From Henckelia pumila (lineage: Eukaryota > Streptophyta > Magnoliopsida > Lamiales > Gesneriaceae), in the NCBI RefSeq assembly GCF_033568475.1, contig NW_027331831.1:5146001-5210000 (forward strand): a DNA stretch of 64,000 nucleotides. The letters run 5' to 3'. The first letter of the stretch is position 1. Every line of letters begins with the position of its first letter. Positions 1 through 11,894 of the stretch are shown one piece after another. The position numbers and the translations under genes are program-made. The notes under the pieces were generated by a model, which searched no databases, was not told the origin of the DNA, and worked only from the letters and a program-made list of their open reading frames with translations.

Positions 1-417
1 GGCCTGGACGTCTCTGGGGCTGAGAGACGCCGGCCGAGGAAGCAAGCCCACCAGTTCCGGGAAATTCAGAGTAGCCGAACTTCCCTTGATGCTCAGCGCC
101 GCCACGTCGTGCGCACGCGCCGCCATCTCGGCGGTGTTGAAGGTCCCCAGCCATATCCGCGACTTCTTGCGCGGCTCCCGGATTTCCGACACCCATTTGC
201 CCCAGTTCCGCCTCCGCACCCCCCGGAAGACGGGATGCTTATTGGTGGTGGGTTCACGGATTCTCTTGTTCTTCGTGGAAGCGGCCGCCGCCGGCTGCCC
301 CTCCGTCTTGTTCGCGGCGGAGGAATGGGACTGGAGTGGAGTGGAAGCAGGGGAAGATGGCGGGGAGGATATAGAGCTGGCTTCTGACTGATCTGAGTTC
401 AGATTTTCAGCACTCAT
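1..417 (-). CDS. DREB subfamily A-4 AP2/ERF transcription factor (5' part)
   Basis: The frame is open from the ATG at 415-417 to the left window edge (139 codons), so the C-terminus is missing. Residues 1-50 are a Ser/Pro/Ala-rich leader. KNKRIRE (49-55) is a basic, NLS-like stretch. Residues about 63-120 are a complete AP2 domain with [30 protein letters not shown] and [14 protein letters not shown], ending LNFPEL. The DREB-type Val14 and Glu19 of the AP2 fold are present (WVSEIRE). The [11 protein letters not shown] version is typical of the TINY-like A-4 group, which is known to bind DRE/CRT and related promoter elements in the nucleus in stress and growth responses. No intron is seen, as usual in the family. 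The coding DNA is strongly GC-rich against AT-rich flanks. The exact paralog cannot be named without the C-terminus. Confidence 0.93.
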   Translation of the reverse strand, partial: MSAENLNSDQSEASSISSPPSSPASTPLQSHSSAANKTEGQPAAAASTKNKRIREPTTNKHPVFRGVRRRNWGKWVSEIREPRKKSRIWLGTFNTAEMAARAHDVAALSIKGSSATLNFPELVGLLPRPASLSPRDVQA

Positions 418-2476
418 TTCTTGAAGTCAGCAGCTATATATTATAGGGTTTGATATTTAGTGATTCAAGAATGTGTGTATTTTTGTTTTCCATTTAATTT
501 TGCATACTAAGAATAGAAAATCCAAAGAAAGAAAATGGAGTTGGGAGTTGGGTTCTTGGAAAAATGTAGGAAAATTTAGCTTAGAAATGGAAGGGAATAT
601 ATAGCATGCAGTACTTGAAGTGTAGCCACAATTTATTTACCTTTATCATTGATCAATGCCACCCATTTTTCATCAATCACCATGATGATGATGATGATGT
701 GTGTCTCTCATATAAGAAACATGTAAGATTAGTTTCAAATTATCTTCTAAAATACTTTGGGTCCATATATACACAGGCCGAGAAGTATCTGTTTGGTTGG
801 GATGCAATCGAGTTGAGTCGAATTTTTGAATGTTTGGGTTTCATTTGGTTATAAACGAGCCGTGTTCGAGCTTTATTTAACAAATTTATTGATACCTATA
901 TTGAATTCAGTAAAAAAACTAAATTTTATATTTAGAGAAAAATATTATATTCTTATTAAAATTTGTAATTTTTATTCTAATAAATAAATAAATCGATTTT
1001 TATTTATTTATCTTGAGTAAAAGTGTAAAATCTATAGATCAAATATTAAAGTATTGTTTCTTATTTCATTTAAGAGCATGTTCACAAGCTAATAAATTGA
1101 ATATTGTAAAGTTTCAACTTGATTTGTTTTTCTTAAAATGTCATATTAAACGTGTTTTTATCGAATCGAACTTTGAATAACTTACGAATAATATGGTGCA
1201 CCCATATTTTAAATACAACTTCAAATCTCTCCTTCCAAATTCGAAGCTGAAACTTTAATTAATTCGAGTTGGGAATTTGATAAAAAGGGTCCCCGGTATA
1301 CAAATTACAACACACGCCAGTCCATGTTTAATTCACTTTTGATTGGATGCATGTACTTTCACACCTATTTTTAACAATTCACACTAGATATTTGTAGCTT
1401 CCATGTTCTAAAGATGACCAGCTATCAAAGTCCTCCAATTTCAAAATTTTACTATTATTTTCGATTTATTTTATTTATTTCAAAAACATATACATATATT
1501 ACAGACTTGTGTACGATGAGTTGATAAATTATTTTGTATCCGAAAATATAACAATTTTTAACTTTTAAAGATTCAATCCTTTTTCGCATGCTAAGTTTAG
1601 AGTTCAAGATGAGAGATCTTATATCTAAGGAGGTGTCCAAATTAGGTTAGCACTTGGGAAGTGTATGGTTAGGTTTTTGATTCCCTTACAAAAACTTTCT
1701 TGGATTAGTATGTTACAGAGATTAATGTCCAGTGCGATTTAGTTAACTAGTATGGTTTGATGTGTATTGTGTTATTGGCCAGTATGCATCGAAATATAAT
1801 GGTTGCGAGTTGTCATGTTAAAAAAAAAAAGAAAAAAAAAAAGAAAAAGAAGAGAGACCTTACGGTCGTAAACTTCACTACAAAAATCTAGCGATTGAAA
1901 AATCGTCTCTAATCCATCATAATTCAAGATTTTTTATGGATTAAAGTTCGCAGTTAATCTTTTGTGATTCGGGGATCGCAAGCATAAATTCTGAGATTTA
2001 TTTTTCTTTAAATGACCTATTAAGAGATATATAGAAAGGTGGAGAAAATAATTGTTGTATATTTCAATAATGAGTAGAATAACCTTTTATAGATCCAACG
2101 AGTCTATCAATCTCAAAAGTCATGGAAGAAAAAATATCATCCTACCAAATATACAAAACTAAAATATCCTATCAATCAATTAAAATCCTATCAGACCAAA
2201 TATATTTATACCAATTGATTTTAATTGATACAAATTAATTCACTATATAAGTAATTAATCTACAAGATAAAATGTCGCTGGGGTAGCCAAATATATAATG
2301 GTTCGAACCACCTAGACTCAGTACTAGAGAGGAAATATCCAACTGGTTTGTAAATGTTCAAGTCAGAAATGAAATAGTCTAATGATATTCTCTTAAAATG
2401 AGAGATCTCAAAAAGGAGAAAGTTAAATTTTATCTTATACGGAGGATACAATTTATATATATATATATATATAAAT
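418..2476. other. Intergenic; upstream region of the DREB gene
   Basis: No gene is seen. Close to the DREB start on the minus strand are TATA-like runs at about 436-447 and 597-606 and a CATGCA (RY-type) site near 604-610. Farther out are AT-rich DNA, a purine tract at 1819-1855 and an AT dinucleotide run at 2454-2472. The promoter elements are weak guesses. Confidence 0.5.
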
Positions 2477-2806
2477 TTTGAGCCCGTTTGAGACCAGTAG
2501 ATAGTTTAAGAAAATACACTTATTTTTTTTAAAAAAAGTGTTTTTAAAAAAAATATCTGTTTGGTTACAATAGTCATTTTTTTTTTAAAAAAAACACTTA
2601 TTTAAGCCCAAATAAGTGTTTTTTTAAAAGCCAGAAATTTTGACTTTTTGACTTTTGCTTCTGTTTTAATTTAAAAAATCACTTTTTTTAACATTTATCC
2701 AAACACTAAAACTGCTTCTGTTTTTTTTAATAAAAGCACTTTAAAAAATTGGACGTATTTAAGTGTTTTTTTAAGCCAATAATTTTTATATCCAAACGGG
2801 CTCAAA
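2477..2806. mobile_element. MITE with perfect 14-bp terminal inverted repeats
   Basis: TTTGAGCCCGTTTG at 2477-2490 is the exact inverse of CAAACGGGCTCAAA at 2793-2806. The inside is AT-rich with foldback segments such as ACACTTATTT and its inverse. There is no coding potential. No clear target-site duplication was found, so the superfamily is unassigned. Confidence 0.75.
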
Positions 2807-2939
2807 GTATGAGTGTTTAGCATTACTAAGCCTTTATATCTTGGGCTTGAATGATATTAATGTAATAATTAATAAAATTGAGCTTAACTTAATAAAATTG
2901 GAGTTCCAACCCCAACTGTCGAAAAAAATAATATCTTTA

Positions 2940-3325
2940 GGTACGTTCTGTTCACGGTATTACTAATATATGTATAACACATCTCATCTCATCCCATGTT
3001 TTTCTCATCATATTATTTATCTATATATTAACTATTTATTTTACATCAATCAAATCATTAATTATTTATCTCACATCAATCAAATCATTGAATTCAAATT
3101 ACTATATTATCCCTTATAAATAATATAATTTTTATTTTATTTATTGTTAAAAGGACAAAATAGTCATTTAACATTTTTATATAAAATTTAATCAATCAAA
3201 TCAAATAAGTCGTAATCTATCAATCAAATCCAATACAATTTTAACTATCATTTTTTATTTATTTTTATTACATTATACTACTTATCTATATATTACTTAT
3301 ACTATAACTCAAACCAAACAATGCC
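2940..3325. mobile_element. AT-rich MITE remnant ending ACTCAAACCAAAC
   Basis: This stretch has many CATCAATCAAATCA-like segments and ends in TTACTTATACTATAACTCAAACCAAAC. A shorter relative with the same end lies at 30488-30722. The left end is diverged (GTTCTGTTCACGG). It is non-coding. Confidence 0.5.
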
Positions 3326-3433
3326 TTTAATTTTAAGACATTAATGTTACAAGACAAGTTAACTCTGCGGCAAATACACTGCCTAAATTTGCCTGTTACA
3401 GCTCTCGTTCGATGGAGTGGAATGAATTATACC

Positions 3434-3998
3434 CAGTGTTCTAAAAAATAAAATTAAACGGGGATTAAACGTGAAACGTGATGAAAACGCTAAGATTCGG
3501 GTAAAAACGGGAAAAAACTATGAACTTTAAGTTGATCACATTAAACGTGATTAAACGTGTTTAATCGAGATTAAACGTGATTTTTTTTAAAAATAAATTT
3601 ATTTATTTTTAAAAAAAGGTTATATCAATTAAAAAATTTCAAAATAAAACCATTTTCTTCAAAATCAAAGAAATACATCCAGTCATATATTTCTCAAAAC
3701 GTTTTTCTTCAAAATTCTTGTGTTCTAGGCAATATTTAAAATTTTTAATTAGTTATAAATACTCGTAAAAAAATATAATTTTGATATTTTCGTGCTTTTA
3801 AAAATTTGAAAAATTGTGTGTTACTATTAAATTTATTATATATGTGTGTTATATATCTTATATATTGGTAAGAGATAATTAAAATTTTAGTAAAAACTTA
3901 AAACGTTTTTTTTCACGTTTTAACTTGTATTAAACACGTTTAAACTTATGAAACTTGATCTCAACGTTTCGTCACATTTCGCTTGTTTTAGAACCTTG
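3434..3998. mobile_element. hAT-type MITE with 8-bp target duplication
   Basis: The termini are CAGTGTTCTAAAA (3434-3446) and TTTTAGAACCTTG (3986-3998), inverted repeats with two mismatches. ATTATACC at 3426-3433 is repeated exactly at 3999-4006, giving the 8-bp duplication expected of hAT elements. The 565-bp body holds several copies of TTAAACGTG-type words on both strands and no transposase, so it is non-autonomous. Confidence 0.82.
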
Positions 3999-4532
3999 AT
4001 TATACCATCTCTTTATTTGATTCATGGATTAATATTAATGTAACCGTGTTTCTTTTTTTCCCTTAAAAAAAGAAAGAAAGAAAAAACAAAAAGAAAAAGA
4101 GAGATTAAAAAACCGATATTCTTATGAGTCACTTCTCTGTTTCATAAAATTTTCTGAACAAAATGTTTCAAAATTAGTCGAGGAATAAAAAATGGATCTC
4201 CGATCCATTTCTTCTCTTCAACAAGCTTTTATGATCACTTATTAATTACACATTAATTTTCTTTACTTTTCGTTGATACTTTGGATGAGTTGGATATCAC
4301 AGTGAGTCAGTGATGTCTGTATTTGTCGAACGCAATATGTGACTTTGCCACAATTCAAGGTTCTAAAAAGCATGAAGCGTACGTGTGTGTCGAAGCGTGA
4401 GAGCCAAGCTTCAAGATTTTTAAGTTTAAGCGCGATTACTACAAGCTTAAGCATAAAAAAAACGTTTTTAATTTAAACTATAATTTTAGTCAGTACAAAC
4501 AAATCAACAGAGTAAATAATGAATAAACATAA

Positions 4533-6496
4533 TGTGAGACCTCGATTCTAATCATCTAATCTCGGCATAAACAATTATTAAGCAAACAAGAACAAATATT
4601 AAAAGCAAAGGAAATTTTTTTTTTTTTTTTTTGTGAATAGTGCTCTGCTCGATCGGTAAGATCTTACCGATCGAGCGGGCAAGTTTTCAGAAAAATAGAA
4701 ACTTGGCTAAAACTCACTCGCTCGATCGGTAACATCTTACCGATCGATCGGTGACAATTCTGAACTAAAAATACAGCAGAAAACTTGTCCAAATTCAATC
4801 CAAATCATGCATACACCAATACATAATTCATCCAAACATCATACATAGATCCAAACAAGATAGTTCCAAAGTTATCATCCATTCCAAACTATTAGAACAT
4901 GCTTTCAATCTAAGTTTACAATCCAAAATACAAATCGAGTTCGAATTACAATTCGACTTCTAAAACACCAAGGCCTCACTCTCTCAACTCGACCACCTAG
5001 CCATGCGATCTCTGACTCGGTCCTGCCCCACCTGTTGCCAAGCACACATACAAAGACAAAACAACAGCCGGATAATCCGGTTAGAATACAATTCCCAGTA
5101 AAAGAGACAAACATGCATATCAAATAATATATCAAAACATGATATATATATACAAGACAAGCAATTCCAAAAATCATCTCAAAACTCAATTCAAATGCAT
5201 AATGCAATGCATGTCTTTAAAATTTGGGATTATCAAGTCCGGATAATCAAAAAATTGCTGCTTTTGCTTTTGGGGATCCTGAGGATGAGATCACGTAAAC
5301 AACTCACCGACTCTCCCGATCGAGGTGGTGCTACGTATCTCCATCATCTAGACTTTGGTGCGACTATAAGAAGTATGCTAGCACTAGGTGAAACGGCTAC
5401 ACCTAGGCCACTCACAATATAGCCCCCAAAACGTCTAACATAAAAGGGCCGTCCTGCCCGCTGAAATCAAGGATTCTTAGCTCAAGATGAATGCAATGCA
5501 AACATAACTCAATCAACTAAATTCAAGTAAAAGCAAATAACATGCAAGTATGTGATTCTTCGGAACACTCGAATCAAGTCGGATTCGAGTCACTCGTTTC
5601 ATTTCAGTCTAAGTCATCTTATACCTCTTTCAAACGTCGATGCTCCAACCTGGAAACAACAACAATTCCTCAATCAAGATTCAATTAAACTTCCTCAATC
5701 GATAATAAGAAATCGATACTATACCGGCTACAATCTTCAAAGAGTTTCAACTTCTGCAACCTCGCAACTCAACGACCTTCAAACAATCTGTAAAAGAAGT
5801 AATAAAGGCTCGTGATTACATACAACTCAAACGAAGACTTGGCTCAAACAATTCAAACCGAATGACAAACAAAAACTCAAACCGACGGCATAACGGTTGT
5901 ATTCTGATCAAACCGGAAATGCAGACAACATAATATCAATCCAAACAACTCATATAAATCAACATTCAACCATAACAATCCAATTCCAACAAATCATAAA
6001 AACTCAACCTTCTAAAATCCCTTCAAAAATCTTAACAAATCCGAACGACGCTCTATTTCGAAACCGACAGATAATAAACGATCAGAACTCTGCCAAGAAC
6101 AACATACTCAACTCTCGAACGATTCTAACAACATCCAAAAAATAGAATGAATCTGATCGTAGAAAAACTTACGATAAAACGAAGCTCTCGTAGCCGTGAT
6201 CGCTAATCTGCCTTCAGAAATAAATTCTAACGAACGGATCGAGCTCGGACTGAAATCCAAAAGCTTGAAACTCACGTTGAGTTCTTCAATGGAGGAGGCG
6301 GCTTGGAAGAAGGAGATGAGATGAAAGAATGACTCAAATCCCTCTTAAATATCTAACAAAATATATATTTGCATTTTAGTTCCTGAAAATTCCAAAATTT
6401 ACAAAATAGACCCTGATCAAAATCAAGTCGGCTCTTGAACTCTGTAATCTCCGATTATCTCAAATAAAATTGATTAAGATAATTTGGGGCGTTACA
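4533..6496 (-). mobile_element. Solo LTR, probably Ty3/gypsy type, with 5-bp target duplication
   Basis: On the plus strand the unit runs from TGTGAGACCTCG (4533) to GGGCGTTACA (6496). Read on the minus strand it starts TGTAACGCCCC and ends GGTCTCACA, the TG...CA form of an LTR. CATAA at 4528-4532 is repeated at 6497-6501. On the minus strand a TATA-like TATTTAAGA lies near 6340-6350. There are no polymerase domains and no second LTR, so internal recombination to a solo LTR is the simplest reading. A compact non-autonomous element is the alternative. Short ORFs inside are not genes. The gypsy assignment rests on length and the start sequence only. Confidence 0.82.
4647..4676. repeat. Perfect 30-bp palindrome inside the solo LTR
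   Basis: The half-site GCTCGATCGGTAAGA is followed directly by its exact reverse complement. A near-perfect second copy with one changed centre base lies at about 4720-4746. Confidence 0.9.
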
Positions 6497-7170
6497 CATA
6501 ATAAGTTCAAGTTTAATGCATTAATTTTTTGTGAGATTCTAATTCAATTTATTTCATCGTTCATTTCATATCATGTGTCATCGAACATAAACTAAATTAA
6601 ATAAGTCTACTTTAAAATATTACTTGTAAAATCCCTAAATATGTACTACATTCACATCATCGCTACACTTAAACATCCAATATCGTACATTTCTAACATT
6701 GCTAACAATCACTTACTAATAAAATCGCTAATTTATGATCATTTTTTGTCATATTAATCAATTTTGGTTTTTAGAAAAGTCACATTTAAGCGTATTTAAT
6801 GACACATAACATGGTCAAACTATGTCTGACCGCTTTTAATCGAAGCGAAGTGTTTTGGAAAAGCTTCAAGCTTAAGCGAGATTAAACAAGACTTAATCAA
6901 GCTTTTTAGAACACTAGTCACATCCATGAGTGTTTACGTTTTACCATGACAAATTTTAATATGGTATCGACTTCGCTCGGCTTTGAGTTTGACTACAAAA
7001 ATTATAACTTAAATAATTTTAAGTTCAATTTTTTAAAAGATTTTTTATTTTTTTAAGCGGTTGTGGGTGATTATATAAACATTAGAAAATAAAAATTTGT
7101 TTTCATTTTTAAACAGAAGTAGAAGAATTCTAGTTCCTGAAAACAATTTTTGAGTGATTTTTTAAATTAG

Positions 7171-7388
7171 TTTTTTTGTGACGTGGAAACCCGCAATCGC
7201 TACGTATCTTCGGTGCGCATTGGGTAAACCCCCGGACTAACGTAATAGCCTGCAAACTAAATTAGCCAGGTAAACCACACTAGGCAAGCCATGTGTGACA
7301 TGCTAGTCCAAGAAGGTGTTCGTAGGGGAATCGAACTCCTGACCTTTGGCCAAGAGTTCATCTACTCCACCAACTTGGACACCCTCTA
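7171..7388 (-). mobile_element. tRNA-derived SINE
   Basis: Read on the minus strand, it starts near GGGTGTCCAAGTTGGTGG, which fits a tRNA A box. About 40 bases on comes GGAGTTCGATTCCCC, a B box (GGTTCGANNCC consensus). A unique body ends at CACGTCACAAAAAAA, a short A tail, at 7171. This is the plan of a Pol III SINE of about 220 bp. It is not a folding tRNA gene: no acceptor stem or complete cloverleaf is seen. No target duplication was identified. Confidence 0.7.
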
Positions 7389-7744
7389 GGAGCTTGTATC
7401 TAGCTTGTATTAATTGTATTTCCAACAATAATATATACCCTCCTAATTATGAAAAATAAAATATACAGCTCAACTCATCAACAAAAAATGATTCATTTTA
7501 AACTTTGAATTTTTTTTTCTTTTCCGATCTTTATTCGTTAGTTTTATAGATTTTGAAAGTCTAATTATGTTATATTATATAAATGAATAAATAAATAAAT
7601 AATATATATATATATATATATTAAATTTATGATATATTTATTGTATTTCATGGATGCATGCATTGTTATTGTACTCGCGATCAATTATTACTTTTGTACT
7701 CTCAGAAATGCTATTAAAGCGACGGGCTCTCTCTTATTTAGGAA

Positions 7745-7947
7745 CCAGTTGTATCGCATACGCATTGCGTGTATAATATTATATATAAATATTATGTTAT
7801 GTGTGTATATAACATAAATTTTTTTTTCAAGTTTTTAATTTAATTAATTTATTTTTTTGCAATTTGATAATTTTGTGGATTTTTTTTTAAAAAAAATGAG
7901 CATACCAAAATATCACTGACGTGCTCTTGCTTTATATATAGTATAAA
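7745..7947 (-). mobile_element. Small non-autonomous Helitron-like element
   Basis: On the minus strand it opens with TTTATACTATATATAAAG near 7947, close to the TCTATACTATA start of plant Helitrons. It ends at 7745 with a GC-containing hairpin (ACGCAATGCGT) and CTGG followed by T. A related copy in the opposite orientation is at 17189-17413; both carry GAGCA...GGTATGCTCAT near the 5' end. Confidence 0.6.
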
Positions 7948-8748
7948 TTTGGTCACTGGTTAATTAGCGCATGGTAATGTGGTAGGGGTGGGGGCATATT
8001 TTCCATCCTCATGTTCGTCTTCGAATTATATTTTCGCCTCATTCTTAAATTTAATTGAGAATCTTCATCTCTGACTTATCGGGAGATCAAATTTTCATCT
8101 CCAATTCAAATACTCATTGAGTTGAAAAAAAGTCTAAATCGAATTAATCTCAAATGATTTTCAAAAGCAAAGTTTGAATGAATTATTATCATCGTCATCT
8201 TCATCTATCACAACTATTGTGAAATTTTTTTTAAAAAAATCTCCAAACTCATACCCAATAACATACTCACAAACTCGTCCCATTTTGATTTTTCCGGCGG
8301 AGAAACTAGTCATCTCTTGATTTTTCCTTGCTTTTTATCCTCGGAGTTATGAGATTGGTAAATAAGACGACACCGTCCATTGGAGGTTGGACTTTATAAT
8401 TAAATAAAAATAGTTGAAGTGATTTTGTGAGCACAAGATACAATTATTGAAAAACAAAGCATAATAATATACTTCTAATAACGTTTGCAAATTCAAACAA
8501 TGTTATGGCTACGTTGTTCACCTATTTAGATAACGTAAATTGAATTTACAAATAAATATAGGTTGATCTATCTTTCAGTTCATCGTTTATCATTTTATAG
8601 TTTAAATATATTATATTCCAGTAGCAATAAAAGAAATTATCTTTTACTATTTTTTTTGATTTTATTTACCTATTTTTTAAAATTTATTACTATGGTGTCC
8701 AAAAAAAAAAATTTAATGCTGCTTAAAAAGTTTCCAATAGTTTTTTTA
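7948..8748. other. Intergenic, no gene seen
   Basis: AT-rich DNA with a repeat-like segment at about 7980-8300 containing recurrent TCATCTC and CAAACTC words. No supported coding or RNA gene. Confidence 0.5.
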
Positions 8749-9034
8749 GGGAAAATAGATTTTTTTTCCGATTAACTTGTCTATTTTTTTTGTTGTTTTG
8801 GTCAATTAAATTTTAAAGTTTGGTTTTTGGTACACTGTCTTTTAGTTTTCAGCTATTTTGTCCAACTGCTAACATGACACTAGAAAATTCTGACATGTCA
8901 AGCTACCACATCAGCAATTAGACCAAACTAGCCGAAAATTAAAAGTTAGTATATCAAAACTAAAATTTGAAATGTTAATGAATCAAACAAAAAAAATTGA
9001 ACAAGTTAATGAATTAAAAAAAAATCATTTCCCC
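8749..9034. mobile_element. MITE with long imperfect terminal inverted repeats
   Basis: The left arm (GGGAAAATAGAT, ATTAACTTGTC, TTGGTC, TTTTAGTTTTCAGCTA) matches the inverse of the right arm (TAGCCGAAAATTAAAAG, AACAAGTTAAT, ATCATTTCCCC). The centre has ACATGACAC and CCACATCAGCA. The same general plan is seen at 26191-26499. Confidence 0.65.
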
Positions 9035-9660
9035 AAATTTTAATCATCACAAAAAAGTATTTTAAATGCTATATTTTAGAAAAACTTTCCCATAATGGAA
9101 ATATTCGACGGGCCTAACTTTTGAAGTTCGACTCAAACTCCAAAAATCTGAATATATTACAGTAATGTTTGTAGTGCGATTCACGAAATCATCACCCTAT
9201 TATGTTTATAGTTAAGAACGATGTTTCTATCGATCCAATCACATCATTTCTCTTTTCGTGCAAAACATTTTTTGGGAGGTTGACTTATAAATAATATACA
9301 TAAAAAGGGTGGCATTGATTTAGGAAGAGATTAATCACGTACGACGTTGCTATCAATTGGACCATGAATCCTCCTACATCTTAGATATAATTAACGTGGT
9401 TGCCCTATACCAATCTTTGCATATGTGGATATAAATTAAGGGCAATGAATATATATTTTGATCATTTTCTCAAGGTTTGTTGATGTGATTATGGCATGGG
9501 GTAGCTATGTGTTGGGGGTTACAATGTCATCAATGGACGTCCAATCGATATAATTATTCAACTTTTATATAGAACTCGTGATGTTAAATTATAAATGCAT
9601 GATACGTAATGTGGTGTAATCTTTCTAGTCATCTTTTCTTCTGGGGAAGAAATCGAGTAA

Positions 9661-9827
9661 AGTAGTGTTTGAGAAAGCTTCTAGGAAACACTTCTCAGCT
9701 TTTACTTAACAAAATTTTGTAAAATTTGAAATTTTTGTGTTTTTTTTTAACAAAATTTTGTAAATTTTGAAATTTTTGTTAAAGAAAAATTGATAAGTGT
9801 TTCCTAAAAACTCTCACAAACACTACA
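9661..9827. mobile_element. Tourist-type (PIF/Harbinger) MITE with TAA duplication
   Basis: AGTAGTGTTTGAGAAAGCTT at the left end pairs with the inverse of the right end (CTCACAAACACTACA), and AGGAAACACTT recurs inverted. TAA at 9658-9660 is repeated at 9828-9830. The inside has two copies of an AACAAAATTTTGTAAA segment. 167 bp, non-coding. Confidence 0.75.
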
Positions 9828-11894
9828 TAATTACTACATCGCTGAATACAAATGATTTGCATGAGCTCTATATTGACAATAATCCATAATTACTACAAAC
9901 GATTAAGACCATCACTCTATGATTTTACATCTTATACCGTGACTTTTATGGAATTATTATGTTTATAGACTAGCTAAGTACTCATTTTTTTAGTACATCG
10001 GATGTCTTGTCTGTTTGGATGTTAAAAGTTGGTCACATATTTCGGATGGTAAATGTTGGTTTTGTCACTTTCGAATATTGCCTCAACTTGTTTATAGCTT
10101 CGTGTGCGATAATCGTCTTGCTAAAATAATAGTGGTGTTTGAGTTATTGTATATTTTAAAATATTATATTAGAGTTACGATATCACCGTCAACTATAACG
10201 TAAAGTGTTCGGGTTTACATGAGTGGACATTTTTATATCGTTTTTGACTAAGAAGGACAGAAACATATCAGGCAACTTCTGGATCATCTATTGTATTAAA
10301 AACATAGTACTGCATGCTGTGCATTTTTTTTTTTTTTACAAAAGTGATCAACTGATCATCTTGTTTCAGATAATCATCTTGTGTAAAAAGCACACGACAC
10401 ATAATGTTGTGTTTTCAGCTATAGTTAAACAACGCAACGCGAACTAAATTTTATAATCATGAAAACAAAATAATAGCGGCCCATCCCGTTTCGCGTTGGA
10501 CAATTAAATTCAAAACGAAATGATCGGCATTGTTGAACAATCTGCGTACATATAATATCTACGATCGGCCATAGTTTGAAAATTCTTTGGCGAGAGTTGT
10601 GGACTGCATTTGAGTTGGTCCCAATGACCAACGAATCGGACAACTCAAAGATCTAAGCAAATGGGTCCAAATTAAAATAAATATATATATTTGAGTGCGT
10701 CCCATAAAATAAAATAATTGTTTTTGCGAATCAAAGATGTGTTTGCATTTCCTTTGTTTTTTTGTTTTAGAACGAGCGTGGGGAAATTTTGTTTCATAGA
10801 ACCCATCATCTCAGCTCACCCACAAGGGCGAGAGGCCTATGCCACTTACTAAGGCCGGTGGCACATGCGTTTGCACTTCTAAGAAAGGATGTTTTGGTTT
10901 TTAGCAAAGGATATAATATATTAGTTTTATTTGGCGGACTGCGGCAAGTTCCCTCGTGATCTATCACAACCCAACACGTCTATTTGACGGGACGATAGAA
11001 GAAACGACATACTCAACCTATTTTGACATTTCTATTTTATAACAGGTCTCGAGCATCATATATATATATATATATATAGGTATAGGTATATGTATATATA
11101 TATATATGACCTTTTTTTGCTTTTAAAAAAAAAAATTAAAAGTGGAAATGTTTACAACACGAAATCTCTTTCTAAGAAAGAGAGGCTGATATTACTTAGG
11201 CCAACAGACCCGTGGCAGAAGACTTTTCTTCTTAATGCTGTCTCATTGTGAGACATGGGAGACATCTAACAGTAATAGGGTACAAGATAAACAGACATTT
11301 GGTGAGAAAGTTTTCCCACTCTTGCGTAATTTTTCATGAATTTATTAAGTGGGTAAAAAAAAAAAAAAAAAAGCATTTGAGTTGCATAGTAAAATTATCT
11401 ACTCAAAAAATTTACCAAACATACATTTTTACGACCCAAAACATTTCTTAAAATGTTTCCTATTATTTCAAATCTTTAAACAAAATGCTTATCAATTCAA
11501 AGCATTATGAAGAAATGCAATGCAACCTTCTTCAGAAACTGGTCTCAATTCTTGCTTCATAAAAGATGATGAATTCAAGAAAGTGATGAAGAAGGCAAAG
11601 GAAAGAAGATAAAGCATTGCATACAAAAAGACTACTGTTTCAATCCCCTTGTTAGTCCCGAGAGGGGGCTAAAGAGGCGTCGGGGCGATGATCATTTGAT
11701 AATAAATATTTTTTTAATACTGTTACCGAGGGTAAAATTTTATGTATTTTTTTTATACATTTCATGTGGCTACTACATGAAAAGTAGAACAATTCGATTC
11801 AAAGATTAATCCATATATCTTGGCTGGAAGAAAGAAATCAATAAAAGAGAAGTGATCTGGATTGGACATTTTCAATGTACTAATGCGACCACAT
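9828..11894. other. Intergenic, no gene seen
   Basis: No supported gene. It holds AT dinucleotide tracts at 11058-11078 and 11091-11106 and a poly-A run at 11357-11371. The last few hundred bases lie downstream of the profilin-like gene and should include its 3' UTR; a minus-strand poly(A) signal could not be fixed. Confidence 0.5.

Larger units (their letters stand above)
4356..6916. mobile_element. Second hAT-like foldback, split by a solo LTR
   Basis: GTTCTAAAAAGC at 4360-4371 pairs with its inverse GCTTTTTAGAAC at 6901-6912. Both arms carry GCTTAAGC and AAGCTTCAAG words. The ends resemble those of the element at 3434-3998. The 1964-bp solo LTR plus its 5-bp duplication sits inside; without it the element is about 590 bp. 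Flanking duplications are degenerate, so this is the older insertion. Confidence 0.65.

Noticed and set aside
4905-5207. Minus-strand ORF of 100 codons
   Set aside because: It lies wholly inside the solo LTR, has no known domain and reflects LTR composition.
7171-7388. Possible tRNA gene
   Set aside because: A and B boxes are present but no acceptor stem or full cloverleaf; the A tail and extra body fit a SINE.
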